Shown: one piece after another, positions 11,601 through 22,449 of the stretch
Layout: each line of letters opens with the position of its first letter
Position numbering within the stretch: position 1 is the stretch's first letter
Assembly (NCBI RefSeq): GCF_964355755.1
Contig: NC_092673.1
Span: forward strand, 14,513,001-14,577,000
Direction: 5' to 3'
Source: Antedon mediterranea
Lineage: Eukaryota; Echinodermata; Crinoidea; Comatulida; Antedonidae
Length of the DNA: 64,000 nucleotides
Made by a program: the position numbers and the translations under genes
Notes under the pieces: model-generated
Told to the model about the DNA's origin: nothing
What the model saw: the letters and a program-made list of their open reading frames with translations, nothing else
Databases searched by the model: none

Positions 11601-13845
11601 ACATACACTATCAATGCTGATACATTATATTTTGTTTAATTTTCAGTGGAACTAGTAGAAGCAGACTTTCTGTTCACAGGTAAAAATGTTAATAATAAAT
11701 AAGTGTGATATTTCCTATGTACTGGGCAGTATTTGGTATTATTACTGTGTAATCATTATACTTTTCTTGTTGAAAATTTGCTCTGTAAAAATATTTAACA
11801 TTTTAAAATTTGCAGAAAAAAATGTAAAATTGCTAGAATAAACCCTAACCCACAAACCCAAATACACTAAATCTAAATATATATTTTTGTTATTAAATAG
11901 AAAATACAGTGAACACAAGCAATGAGCTGGGAGATAGGGATGAGGGTGATGGCTATGAAAGTGACCGAGAGGGTGGTGGTGATGAAAGCTCGCAGGCAGA
12001 TTTAGGTGAAAGTAACAGCCAATCAGTATACAGACACTAAGTTTGGTGGTATTTTTTCTTTTTTTATTAGAAAAACTAAAAAGAGGAGTATGAGGACTGC
12101 AGATCCAAAAGACTGTAAGTACCAAATTCTTATTAATAAAATTCATTAAAATAAACCTTTCACAGGTAGCAAAATTATTTTAGTAATTTTAACAATACTA
12201 ATTATCAAACAGTTAAATATTGTAAGTGGCTAAATAGATTAATTTAAATAATATGTTGTAGAATTGGAGATGAGCAGTAAACAATTACTACAGTAGTCAT
12301 TTCAAAGGTTGGGGTAGGGCTAGAGTAAGGGGTACCATTAGAGTTGGTTTTTGTTTATTTCTATAACAATATTAGTTTCTTTTTTTCAACAGCTGTAACA
12401 AAGGCTTGGACAAAAAAGGCAAAAAAGAACACTATAGTAAACTGTACTGATAAAGTATGCTCAACCCTAAAATATTTTTTTAAATTAATGTACAAATCTG
12501 AAAACTATATAACAATAAATTGATAATAACTAACCATCTAGGTCGTGCCCACAGATGGTTCTTGAATACATAATAATTTCAGCGTTAAAAAACTGGCGAT
12601 TTCAAATGTACGTACCGCAGGAACGAATAAATAGACACTTTGATTTATGTACTCAACTAAAATTAGCACCCTGCGAATTCCTTCCGCAAGAGAAACTGTT
12701 TAAAATTGTTTAAGTCAAATTTAAACAAACTTAATAAGTTGTGTTTTGTATGTAACATTAGGGTTGAGGGATGGGGAAGAGGATGGGTGCAAGGAGGAAC
12801 AATTTTTGAATATATTCTTTATCCATTTAGTAAGGAAATATTACAAATAATATACCACTAAACACAGTAAAACATCGATGTAATACTTTGTTGAAACTAT
12901 CACCGTCCTAGTCGATTGAAAGTGTACAGTACATGTAACGATACATCACTACGACGTGTATATGTTTATATAATGTAAAACAATTTGTGAAAACCACCTC
13001 TATTCGGGGCAAATCATAAATTCGATTTAATCGCCAATAAATGTTGAATTATCTAACTTAACTTAATTAGTTACTACTACTACTCATGCCAGTGAGGGAA
13101 GGGTGATGATGTGGGTGGTTTAACTGCAATAATAAAGATTTGTACATAATATACGGCGACTGAAAACGCTAACTCATTATCCCTTTATAAAAATCTATAT
13201 CCAACCTCGGCAGTACAGATAGGCGTCGTAAAGGCAAGTACTGTATACTCATAACTGAAAAAAAAAATGGATCGAACTTGTGGAACAGAGAGAAACTTGT
13301 CGAACAGAGATTGGAATGTTCCATTCATCGCAAATCAATACATTTGTATAATCGTATATTAAATCTATCAAAATAGTATTTTTTTAAGAAAATCGGCCTG
13401 TCTTCAACATTATGATGCTGTACTCTAGCTGTTCAACCGGTTTTCAGCTATTAAAAACAATTATCGTAGGAGGAGATAGGAAAATGCGAAGCCTCCTCGC
13501 ATTTTTGTGGCGGGTATTTTTCAAGATGGACATCCATTAGACAGTGTATACCACGATCGGAAAACACCCCTATTTGGGCTAACTTAATTTAATTAGTAAA
13601 CAGGGTTACATCAGGTGTTTAAAATCAGTACCGAAAGTACGAACCAACTTTATATACCATCGAGTAAAAATTCTAGAAGTAAGGCGCGATTTACCGAATT
13701 TTGCCCTTACGTAAATTTATATATAGATGTTTCCAATTATTTATTATAGGACGACAAAAATATTGAACAGGAACTACTACAATTTATTAAAAGTCCGATC
13801 CCTGAGGAAGATGCCGATGAACTGTTCAGTAAAGTTAGATTTTAA
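5643..13845 (+). CDS. possible six-exon gene, acidic protein with BESS-like C-terminus
   Basis: Exon-like segments on the plus strand: 5643-5862 (GTAAGA donor), 11647-11679 (TTTCAG acceptor, GTAAAA donor), 11901 to 12005 or 12025, 12070 or 12083 to 12114 (GTAAGT donor), 12393-12454 (CAACAG acceptor, GTATGC donor) and 13750-13845 (TATAG acceptor, TAA stop). Phases agree for exons 1-3 and 4-6; the join 3-4 works only with the alternative sites. The protein would be acidic (DRDEGDGYESDREGGG), then basic, then end IEQELLQFIKSPIPEEDADE, which resembles the BESS-type tails of MADF proteins. The roughly 5.8-kb first intron contains several mobile elements. No expression evidence is available. It may be a transposon partner gene or a host gene. 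Confidence 0.4.
6097..6714 (-). pseudogene. HARBI1-like (PIF/Harbinger) transposase, internally deleted
   Basis: A 205-codon open frame matches the DDE_Tnp_4 / HARBI1 family. The first catalytic Asp lies in AICDAKYSFIWVSVGSYGR (about residue 45). The second lies in ILGDDIFPL (about residue 102). The family C-terminus is present as a GEWR motif followed by SSARETRDKFKDYF. Between LPNYL (about 116) and DNAHYLP (about 121) roughly 60 residues are missing, including the conserved block that carries the third catalytic Glu. The frame stays open across the gap, so the deletion is in frame, but the product could not be catalytic. The N-terminal DNA-binding portion is not in this exon. It sits inside the first intron of the possible plus-strand gene. 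Confidence 0.85.
7035..7368. promoter_or_regulatory. cluster of DR1/DR3 nuclear-receptor-type sites, left arm
   Basis: The left arm of the foldback element carries TGACCT half-sites at 7035-7040, 7044-7049 and 7051-7056 (spacings 3 and 1), and perfect DR1 sites TGACCTTTGACCT at 7214-7226 and 7356-7368. DR1 (AGGTCAAAGGTCA) is the established binding motif of HNF4, RXR, PPAR and COUP-TF type receptors. Only the motif is seen; binding in this genome is untested. Confidence 0.45.
8701..9044. promoter_or_regulatory. cluster of DR1/DR3 nuclear-receptor-type sites, right arm
   Basis: Mirror image of the left-arm cluster: AGGTCAAGGGTCA at 8701-8713, perfect AGGTCAAAGGTCA at 8844-8856, and AGGTCA at 9023-9028, 9030-9035 and 9039-9044 with spacings 1 and 3. 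The motif survives in both arms although flanking sequence has drifted. Confidence 0.45.
9893..10284 (+). repeat. 392-bp direct repeat, copy 1
   Basis: Matches 10777-11168 with no difference seen by eye, offset 884 bp. A 66-codon frame occurs identically in both copies and I do not regard it as a gene. Perfect identity points to a very recent duplication, or to an assembly artefact. Confidence 0.9.
10617..10768. repeat. 152-bp near-perfect palindrome
   Basis: 10617-10686 and 10699-10768 are exact 70-bp reverse complements. The 12-bp centre is itself palindromic (TACAGCTGTA) except for one T/C mismatch, so about 75 of 76 positions per half pair. It lies between the two copies of the 392-bp duplication. 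It would form a cruciform or a long hairpin transcript. Confidence 0.95.
10777..11168 (+). repeat. 392-bp direct repeat, copy 2
   Basis: Second copy of 9893-10284, in the same orientation. The left edge abuts the palindrome within about 9 bp. The right edge runs into unrelated DNA at 11169. Confidence 0.9.
11333..11373. repeat. short hairpin
   Basis: AACCGGAAG at 11333-11341 pairs with CTTCCGGTT at 11365-11373. The loop contains the palindrome GCCAGCTGGC. It may be a remnant of inverted-repeat DNA. Confidence 0.55.
13481..13505. repeat. short perfect hairpin
   Basis: AAAATGCGA and TCGCATTTT are exact reverse complements around a 7-base loop. It looks like an intrinsic terminator, but in this eukaryotic setting no such role is claimed. 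Confidence 0.5.
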
Positions 13846-14289
13846 TTTTATAGCATTTTCCTATTAAGCAGCTGAACACCTGTTATTAGTTATAGTTATG
13901 TGTACATTTCATTTCTTTATTCGACAACAAGCGGTCCAGGGATTGCGACAGCAACAGAGCGCCATAACACATTTGTGTCCGCAATCCCTGTAACATACAA
14001 CTTAATACAGATATTACTTTTTAGTTTAAAACATTTAGTTTTTGCACACATTCCAACCAAAGGGTATGTAAAAGAGAAGATTCACTGCAGATCATTTTTG
14101 TTTAGTTTATATGTTGGAATTATTGTGTAGTGTGTAGTGCCAATAAATTGAAATTTAAAATTTTTTTTTTATTTGGTTATTACTGTATTCACTTATTAAA
14201 TTTGACTGTACCAGTGTGGATAACCAAAGCCACAATCACAAACATCACCACACTAAATACATTCGGTAGCAAATACATTCCCCTATTTT

Positions 14290-14720
14290 AATACATACAT
14301 AGGCATTGTAGGGCTAGGCCCTAGGCATATAGCCTATCATAAAATAAAGTCACACTAACAAAAAAAAAAGAGAGATTTAATTCCAAAGTTATTGCCTAGG
14401 CCCATAGATGGTGGTCCACTTAATTGGGATAAGTCTACTTGTAGGGCATAGCCTAGTAGTAGGTAGACCTAGAAAAGAGCTTATTATAGGCCTAATATAG
14501 GCCCTTGGCCTAGTTATAGGGCCTAACTAGTAGTATAGCCTAGGGCATTTTTAGTACAGACCTATAACAGAGAATCTTGGCTAACTACTAAAATAGTAGT
14601 GGTTACGCTGTAGGCCTGACCAACCTACGAATGTTTTATGTAGACCGCCTAGGCCTATGTAGTATATGCCACGCAGCCTTTCTAGGCCCTACCTAGTCCT
14701 AGGTAGACCTACCTGAAAAA
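14290..14720. other. TAGGCCTA-rich tract
   Basis: This 430-bp stretch has many copies of AGGCCTA, GGCCTAG and CTAGG, with no open frame or splice signal I can support. Similar clusters occur at 880-965, 9270-9420 and 16130-16260. The motif is dispersed through the window and is enriched in the genomes of several marine deuterostomes, as I recall it. Confidence 0.5.
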
Positions 14721-14834
14721 CCATTCCCTGTCATGGGCAACCATTGTTTTAAACAATTCATTCAACTTAACGGAAGAGACGTAACAAACGCAACAATCGT
14801 AACAAATTACAAATTATATCTTATGTACTCACAT

Positions 14835-17674
14835 CGTCCATCATCCGCAACGGCGGTAGTCTTCAAATTCTGAAACGTTTGAAAATTCAAATTCTGAAAA
14901 ATATCAGATATTACACAAGCTAACATATATTACTTTAAATTGTGCATAACGGTTTACAAGCATAGCAAAAATGAACAATCGGAGTTGAGGGATACTGATG
15001 CTTAAAGCTCAGGTACAGGCATGAATTTTAAATATAATATCTCTCCATCTACCAAACTTAATGTTGAGGACACTGCATATTGTTCCCTCGCTTTTTCTTT
15101 TTGCTTCTTCTCAGCTGCCACGGCTTATTTTACCGTGATTGCCTGTAATTATATTTTAGCAAAAATTACGTAGGTCACGTTAATCAAGAACAATGGTAGA
15201 TTTAAAATCATGAAAGCTGGATATCATAAAATAAGTCGCAATGACTATTTATTATTATTATTTATCTATTATTTATTTATTATTTATTTATTTATTTATT
15301 GTATCAATGTACTTCTACGTTTTTCCTTTTTGATGATTTCTTTTGTTGTATGGGTTCTGAAGCCATCTGTAATTTAAAACAAGAACGTAATTATGCACCG
15401 TTAAAGGGGGGTTCCGGGTTTAAAATGAATAGTAAAAAATGTAAAATATATTTGTTTGTCTCTTGAACGGTAAAAGTTTCAATTTATATAAGCGCCCAGT
15501 GAAGCAGAACGAAGGTTGTGAAATGAGGCCAGATTACAAGTGCAGCTACGGCAAAATCACACTGTGGTTACAGAATACGAAATTCGTGAAATGGTCAATC
15601 TTCCGACGACTCGTTATCATTAACCATATCAATTACTTTTGTAAAATTATACTTATCTTATGTAATTTTAGTCGGTCTTCCCATTTATAAAATCAATTTT
15701 CTATGAAAATCCATCAAAACAGTGAAAAATTAGATAAGTTTGCACTTTACGTTTGCCAATTTTCGCACTGACTTAGGGAAAGCCTTCAAAATCAATGAAG
15801 CGTAACGTATACAATCCTGCACCACCTGCTGAGCGAGGAGAGCGAGACGACGATACACGTGCTCTCTCTGCCCATGCCTGGCATCGTCACGTGATAAGCA
15901 GATACAGTATACAATACCAAACTGGTCGGGTCGAGTATACCCCGTCTATATCACAACATGAACGATGTACAGTATTTGATTGAAGGTCGACTCAACCTAC
16001 CGGAATGGTATAGATAATATAGCTCGAATGAGAGAGTTGGAATATTTGTAAACATAAGTACAGTATTGCTAATTTTAACAAGTGTAGCCTATATAGTAAA
16101 AGGCCTGGTAGTATCAATTCGCATAGGGTCTACTACACTAGCTAGCTCAATTTTTAACTGGGCCGGATCGGCTAGGCTAGGCCTCCTTCCTACTACCGGT
16201 CTACTTGCTTGATGCAGTATCCGCTTTTTTGGAGAGTAAACTAACTAGGCCTACTTATTAGACGTGCGGACGGCGATCGGACCTTGTTTTGCCTCATTAT
16301 TTACAGCCGATTTTTGTAGAACGTTTTAGGTTTAGGCCTAGATTGTTTAGGAGTTTGGTTGATAAATATATGCTACTACTGTTATTATTACACTTTAGGC
16401 CTAGCTTAGCAAATCTACAAAAAAATGTATTTCACAATGATCGGGTGGTCATCGTTTGACAGAGGAGAGAGAACATAACGTACAAGCTTGACGTCGCGAG
16501 TTTGGAATCCACTGATGACGTGATTTTGTGAATATCTCATGAATATTAATGAGCTTCCCTAAGCTGCTGAAAAACAGACTTTCCATGAATTTACCCTAAA
16601 ATGTATATGAAATTTAATTTTTTTAATTTCTCGTTATTACTTCTTCATTCTGACATGTCTATATTGTTATAATATTTTTTATTTATAAAATAAACGATAT
16701 TTAAAAGCAATTTTAAACCCAGAATCCCCCTTTAATGTGAATGGCATGCACCCATGAAAGTTGGATTTTCACATGCCGTATTTGTTCGAATAAACTCCCA
16801 ATAATAATAATAATAATTTATTCGAATAAATACGGAACGAATGTTCCATTCAGTATCGTAAATTATTCATCACAATTGATTCATTCAATGAGAACAATTT
16901 ACCTCTACTATCTTCTTTGTTGGTGGAACCGAAACGGTTGATGCGGCAGCCTGTAAATGAAATAAAATGGTCACACAACATATATATAGACTATAAACAC
17001 AATGAACCCTACCTTTTTCTTTGGTGGTATTAGTATTATTCAATTTTTGTAGTTTAAAGTGTATCATTGTTTCATTTATTCTATTGATTGTAACTTTTCA
17101 TCTGCTTTAATAATGATAGTATTAGGCATAGGCCTAATTAGTATATGTATGTATGATAGTATTAGGCATAGGCCTAATTAGTATATGTATGTATGATAGT
17201 ATTAGGCATAGGCCTAATTAGTATATGTATGTACTCGCCTTTTGCCCCTTCTGGATATGTATCTCACTTTCCAGGACTTGGGAGACCAAATCTGGAAACT
17301 CTGGGCCAGAAAGTATTTTAGAGAATTTTTTCCGCATTGATTCATCTGCAAAAAAATAGTATAGCCTAAAAGTAAAACTAAATGTTGGCAAACAGGTATA
17401 CTTTTAAGGTTGAGAGATTTATCATAAGTTTATTAATAGGCCTATCACAAATTAATTTATGTGTTACCGTTGTCAAACCTAAGGCTATACAATGATATGA
17501 TATTTCTCCAATCAGTCCTGTCTGTATACCAAAACCTGGGCACTTTGCTTCAACACGGTCTCCTACTAAATAGTCATTCAATTCCCACCGTGGCTCTACA
17601 ATATTCTCTATTTTGATAACATTTCCCGTAACAGGATTGTCATTAATCCAAATCATTAATGTGATTAGACCCAT
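14835..17674 (-). CDS. cluster of small exon-like segments, unnamed lysine-rich product
   Basis: Minus-strand segments with good splice signals. 17674-17464 has ATG at 17674 and a GTAACA donor, and reads NDYLVGDRVEAKCPGFGIQ. 17345-17239 has a TTTGCAG acceptor and is open in two frames, one reading KFSKILSGPEFPDLVSQVLE; its donor would be a GC (GCGAGT). 16950-16903 has a TTTACAG acceptor and GTAAAT donor and reads AAASTVSVPPTKKIVE. 15366 downward has a TTACAG acceptor and starts MASEPIQQKKSSKRKN. A segment near 15130-15060 is Lys/Glu-rich. 14872-14835 has a TTTCAG acceptor and GTGAGT donor. Phases are not fully consistent, so this may be one gene, two genes or a decayed one. The GDRVEAKCPGFG segment recalls a Tudor- or PWWP-like barrel, but I cannot confirm it. 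Confidence 0.3.
15243..15300. repeat. ATT/ATTT microsatellite
   Basis: Irregular run of ATT and ATTT units directly downstream (minus strand) of an exon-like segment. Confidence 0.7.
17113..17232. repeat. 40-bp tandem repeat, three copies
   Basis: Three exact units, each containing ATTAGGCATAGGCCTAATTA followed by GTATATGTATGTA. The unit embeds the dispersed AGGCCTA word. Confidence 0.9.
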
Positions 17675-18763
17675 AATGATTAAACAAATTTACTAAAAAG
17701 ATGATGATGAACAGACAACCGAAGGGCGGAGAAGAAGAACAAGAGAAAAAAGAGGAGGATCGACCGCCAAATGATTTGAAACTTACGCGCACGGACGGAC
17801 GGACGGACAGATGATATGGGTAATTTTACGCACCCTTTTTATTTTCATCATTTGTTTCTAAATTACTGGAATTTATCCTTATTAAAAGCGAATTTGTTAC
17901 CATATTTACCACCCGTCATGGATATTGAATATCACCCTTTTCACACGATTTTTGAAAATTATCTGAAGACGCCTCCGCCGCGTGCCGCCCCTTGTTATGT
18001 TTGGTATGCCCTGGGCGTCGCGTGCGAGACGCGTTTAATATGACGCACGACATGTCACGTATATACGGCGTGTGTCGTGTCCGGCGGCTCCTATCGTCGT
18101 GACGTGTGCAAAGATACTATAGCGCCACGAAGTGACGCTATACGATCTTTGGTCGTGTGCCAGCAGAGAGCGGAACGCTACACACGCTAGATGAATAATG
18201 AAGAGCTAAACACTGTACACCTCAACAGGTCAGTAAGATACATACATAGATTTACATGATGAGTCCTACATTTTATTTTGGACATGTAAACTTATAACAA
18301 GACCCATTCGCCTAGCTAGCTAGTATAATAGGCCTATAGGCATATAGCCTATATATATATATATGTCTATCCGGAATGCCTAGCTATTGAATAGCCATAT
18401 TGGATTAGTTTCTACTTATACGTCAGTAAGCTAAATTTGTGCACAAGCTTGCATCGTCTTTCAAATTTCGCGGTAATATGTTTGGATTTGAAAGAACTCA
18501 ATTTAAATCAAGTACTGATTTTTCAATATAGGCCTAATATAACTTAACTTATATTATATTAAGGCTTTATATTCTTTATAAAAATCAATCAATATTGTGT
18601 CATTGGGTCCACCCGCAACCCCCCCCCCCCCCTCCCTAAATTTTACAAGGTGCCCTTTTTAGAGGGTAATAATTTTTGCTATATAATTACTTGCGTTTAT
18701 CTTTGATTTGTTTTTAACATTTTATTAATTTCGATACTGTAGGTAGTACTAGTAGTATGCAAC

Positions 18764-19660
18764 ATGGATTTAAGTGATACCGCCACAACAGAAGAGCAAA
18801 TTCTGGCAACACCGCAAAAGAGACGGCATGTACTATCAAAACGTCATGGGTTTAACCCTAGACGTGCTTGATATTTGAAAGCAGTAATATTACCTAAAAA
18901 AACACCTGGCCCCTTATTAAGGGAATCAATATTGACAAGTTCTTCGTCAAGCGAAAGTGAGTCTGATTTTGAATTAGACAGGATTAGCTCCATTTTTATA
19001 TCACCAGAAAATGTCTCAAATACTGACGATAGTAGTAGTAGTGATAGTACCATCTCAAGTCGGCCTACCACCGATCCTTCGATCATTAGTGACGCACCGA
19101 CAGATGATGAGTACGACAACATCGAAGGCGAGGAACCCGTCAATGGCAAACATCCTATATTTGACGGTTGTCCTCAGACACATATTTCTCTATATACATC
19201 TTTAATGCTATTCGTTTATCAAACATTCAACTTACATGGTCAAAGAGATTCTAAAGAAAAATACCCAATTTGAAACATCAACAACCCATTTTTACTGCGA
19301 AAACTGCTATAGAGAAGTGGAAACGTCATCCGATTCATGTAACTGTACGGACATGAGTGGGGGAAAGTGCTAGAGTACTTAAGCTTGGATGTCGAAAATC
19401 AGATTCAAAAACTTTTCCAAGGTAAGATGACGTTATTGTATACAACCTTTTCAAATACACAGTGGTATTATAAAATAACAGAGACGTTTTCTAACCTCTT
19501 TTTAAATAAATGTATTTTTCAGATCAACATTTTTGTGAGATGGTAATGGCAAGACGTCGGTACGCGGAAGCTGGTGTGTGGAAGGACGTATGTGACGGTG
19601 AAGAGTACAGTAGAATTGTTCCAAGAGAACCGATGATGAGGATGGCACAAACCTTCTTTA
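18764..19660 (+). pseudogene. N-terminal part of a tnp2/CACTA-like transposase gene, decayed
   Basis: From ATG at 18764 one frame runs to 19273, broken by a TGA at 18869-18871. It is basic, then Ser/Asp-rich, then contains GKHPIFDGCPQTH and LMLFVYQTF. After a frameshift near 19268 a Cys cluster HFYCENCYREVETSSDSCNC follows, then LDVENQIQKLFQ up to a GTAAGA donor at 19422. The next exon starts after TTTTTCAG at 19523 and reads MARRRYAEAGVWKDV and DGEEYSRIV. This order (DGCP, zinc-like Cys cluster, 'VENQIQ', 'YDGxxY') matches N-termini of widespread invertebrate tnp2-like transposases as I remember them. The catalytic part is absent; a dispersed repeat starts at about 19672 and a different transposase follows. 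Confidence 0.45.
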
Positions 19661-19671
19661 GGGTATATCTA

Positions 19672-19990
19672 ACTATCCTAGAAAGGGTGCCCAAAAATCT
19701 GAACAATTTAACGACGTCATTTGGACCACGCCCTTTTTTTAGTATTACGTAATGTATGTGAAAATAAAGCTTTCATATAGACATGTCATGTTTGGTATCA
19801 AATTAAAGCTTATGACATGTAGATTGTCATACACTACATTATGACGTAATATCGCCCAGGCGATGACCTTCAAACTTTTTCTACTCGCGGCAGTTTTTGA
19901 AATCATCATTAAAGGTCGGTAAAATCGAAAATAAAACATCGTAAGTCAATATTTTTCCTATATTTTTACTTTTAATGAAACTTAAATCGT
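19672..19990 (+). repeat. dispersed repeat containing an LTR-element empty site
   Basis: 19672-19750 is the reverse complement of about 32759-32835: both contain GGTGCCCAAAAATC, AACAATTTAACGACGTCATT and CCACGCCC. The continuation here (AGTATTACGTAATGTATGTG) matches, on the other strand, the DNA left of the LTR element at 31283. This copy therefore shows the sequence before that insertion. No coding capacity is seen. Confidence 0.7.
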
Positions 19991-20229
19991 AATAAAAAAA
20001 CAAATAAAAGTTTTTACAACCAATTTTCATTTTTTTTTTTTCAGGGGACAGAATTCATCATCTTTAAAGTTGGACAGCAAGAAATTATCATCAGTGGAAA
20101 CTTGATTTCTGAATACTTGCCAATGATCCACACAGACGATTCATTAAAAAATGAACATTACATTATATATTTATCGGAGGCTTGGTGGAAACCGGTAGTA
20201 ATTAATATAAAAATAATTATTTTATAGGC

Positions 20230-21878
20230 TTGACCTACTTACCTGGCATAACGGACAAATTCCCGTCTCTCAAATTTGGGTTAAAGTTGGCGGTGATAAG
20301 GGGGGTGGGAATTTTAAACAGATGATCCAGATTGCAAATGTTTACCACCCAAACTCCCTCCAAAATACAGTTGTGGATTGTTTTGAGGCAACAGACTACA
20401 CAAAACTTGAGGACAGGCCTACAAAGGCATCTGAATCAAATTCAAAACTTGCAATATGCAGTAATAAGGTTAGTACTTAATTGTATAATTATTCTTTTAC
20501 AACATGTGACCCATATTAAATATATTAAATGAGATAAAACTAAATTTGTCTCTATAAAATGAAACAGTCTTCATATTTGGAGACTACGAATATTTAACCC
20601 GCATATATGGGCTAACAGGAGCTAGTGGTAAGTAAAACCGGCCCCCAGCCTAAGGTTGCTCACAAAGTACTCATTTTTATACGTCTCATATTGGCACTTG
20701 ATGCAGTTCAAGATTTGCATGCAGAACCTCAATATACAAGACATGTTGAAGTACTTCGGGAAATTCACCAAAAGAATCAAAAGGCCGATGAAGTAGCCCA
20801 AGAAGTAACGTCTCTTCGAGATTACTTACATGTCTTCATTGCTAGTGAAATTCAGCTGAAAGAGGACCAAGAAAAAGAACTGGTAAATTTACCGCAACTG
20901 TTAAATGACTGTTTTCATGACAGCTTTACCAAAGAAATATATATATATTATGTATGTCCTTTCTACTGTATCTTTTGCAGAGAAACGCGGCTAAAACACT
21001 ATCTGATGACATAAACTTGCCAAAGGACGGACTCCTAAAAACCACTCTAGACACTGTGCTTCAAAAATGCGGATTCACCGACAGGCCTACCATGGCAAAT
21101 CATTTGTGGCCAACCATGTCCATAAATGTTGTAAAGTAAGTTATTTATTTATTCTTTGTCTCCTTAGTGGCCCACACACAGATTCTTTCCTTTTCTTGCG
21201 ACAACGTCACCAATTTATTTCTCGTCGCTACAGCACTGAGGGCCGTGAACAAAATACAGTTACCTGTAAATTTTATGTCCATGATATTGATGTTCGGTTT
21301 CATCCTTGAATAATAATGTTTTTCAATTATATTTTATTTTGCAGCCAGAAACCATCAAGAAAATGATGGATGGCATGATGGCATAGAAGAAACTGCAAAT
21401 AAAATTTGCCCACAGTTGGATGTTTCGGATGTAATCCATCTGTATGGAACCTTATTAAATACAAGTTCGGAAAATGCCACAGACAATATAATTCTGCCCT
21501 GTTCTTCACAGAGGAAATGGTAAAATCGCTAGGTAATGAAGTGTTTCTTGCTTGAAAAAAAAAGAGTAAAAGCACAGAATTCAAGAATATTTGGCATTCT
21601 TTCGCGCCAATTTTGATGAAACCGAACCCCCAAAATTACATATCTTAGAACACCATGTATGTGAATGGATTAGGAGGTGGGGGTTCGGTTTAGGATTTCA
21701 CGGCGAACAGGGTGGTGAATCTATGCACTCACAACTAAACTCCATCAAAAGAGATGTCAGAGGAATCCCAGATGACCTGAAGATCTTGGAAAGTGTTATG
21801 AAGACCCACTGGATAAAGACCTCTCCACAAATGATGGCAGCGAAGCCGAAAAAGGCAAACCAAAGAAAACACAACTGA
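20230..21878 (+). pseudogene. RAG1/Transib-like transposase remnant (copy A)
   Basis: Recognisable blocks in order: IWVKVGGDKGGGNFKQ with Asp at 20295, then YHPNS; FGDYEYLTRIYGLTGASG with Asp at 20582, ending at a GTAAGT donor; a coiled-coil stretch near 20690-20890; RQAYHGKSFVANHVHKCC near 21075-21135; and a final exon 21591-21878 with PPKLHILEHHVCEW, HGEQGGESMHSQLN and VMKTHWIKTS. Zinc-type His residues are at 21639 and 21654 and the putative catalytic Glu at 21717. Block order and spacing match RAG1, including the late Lys-x2-His-Trp motif; the His-to-Glu distance is 21 against 20 in RAG1. Frameshifts at about 20395 and 21065, and stops in the 21340-21530 part, make it non-functional as read, unless unseen splicing rescues it. 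It is followed at once by two histone-type stem-loops. Confidence 0.75.
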
Positions 21879-21891
21879 ACTCAAACTAAAC

Positions 21892-21968
21892 AGCCCTTTT
21901 CACGGCTACCAAAAAAAAAAAACCCAAACCAAACAGCCCTTTTCAGGGCTACCCAAAACCTTAAGAGA
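21892..21968 (+). terminator. two tandem histone-type 3' stem-loops
   Basis: 21935-21950 is AGCCCT-TTTC-AGGGCT: a perfect 6-bp stem with a TTTC loop, preceded by CCAAAC and followed by ACCCA, and a purine run AAGAGA at 21963-21968. This is the form of the replication-dependent histone mRNA 3' end (stem-loop for SLBP, then a histone downstream element for U7 snRNP). A first copy at 21892-21907 (AGCCCT-TTTC-ACGGCT) has one mismatched pair. Both lie 14-72 bp after the stop of transposase copy A. No histone gene is seen next to them. Confidence 0.6.
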
Positions 21969-22449
21969 TTTGTTTAGCTGGCTTGAATACATATCAATCA
22001 GTCTTGGATTATTATTTTAAAAATAAAACATTAAGAAATACAAAATTACAGGGAAACCCTTTATGAATTTAAACAAAGTAAAAACAATCAATAATATTCC
22101 ATCAATTACATTAAAATAAAATACAAATAGAAATTTTTCACCGGAATTTTTCATATGGAGAAGGCGCCTCACTGATGATGAGATGGTAGGCGCGACGCCA
22201 ACAACATGGTACTGTTATCAATTAAGGCTACCATGTCAATACCTCTAGCTATTACATCGGAAACCATAACCGTTTTGTATTCAAGAATCAAACCTCATGA
22301 ATATGTATGAGATAAATCTGACCTTTCAAAAACTTTTATTTTTAAATTAAGAAATAAGGAAAATTGACTTGATTTAAAATTTGAAAACTCTTCTCTTATT
22401 ATCGTAATTGGCTTTATAGTAACTCTTGTAGGTTCTCTTACATATTGAG

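Noticed and set aside
13481-13505. Bacterial-type intrinsic terminator
   Set aside because: Hairpin plus T-run is present, but the window is clearly eukaryotic.
21841-21878. Histone H1-like tail (AAKPKKA) at the end of transposase copy A
   Set aside because: Only seven residues match; the same frame is clearly the transposase C-terminus, so coincidence is likely despite the nearby histone-type stem-loops.
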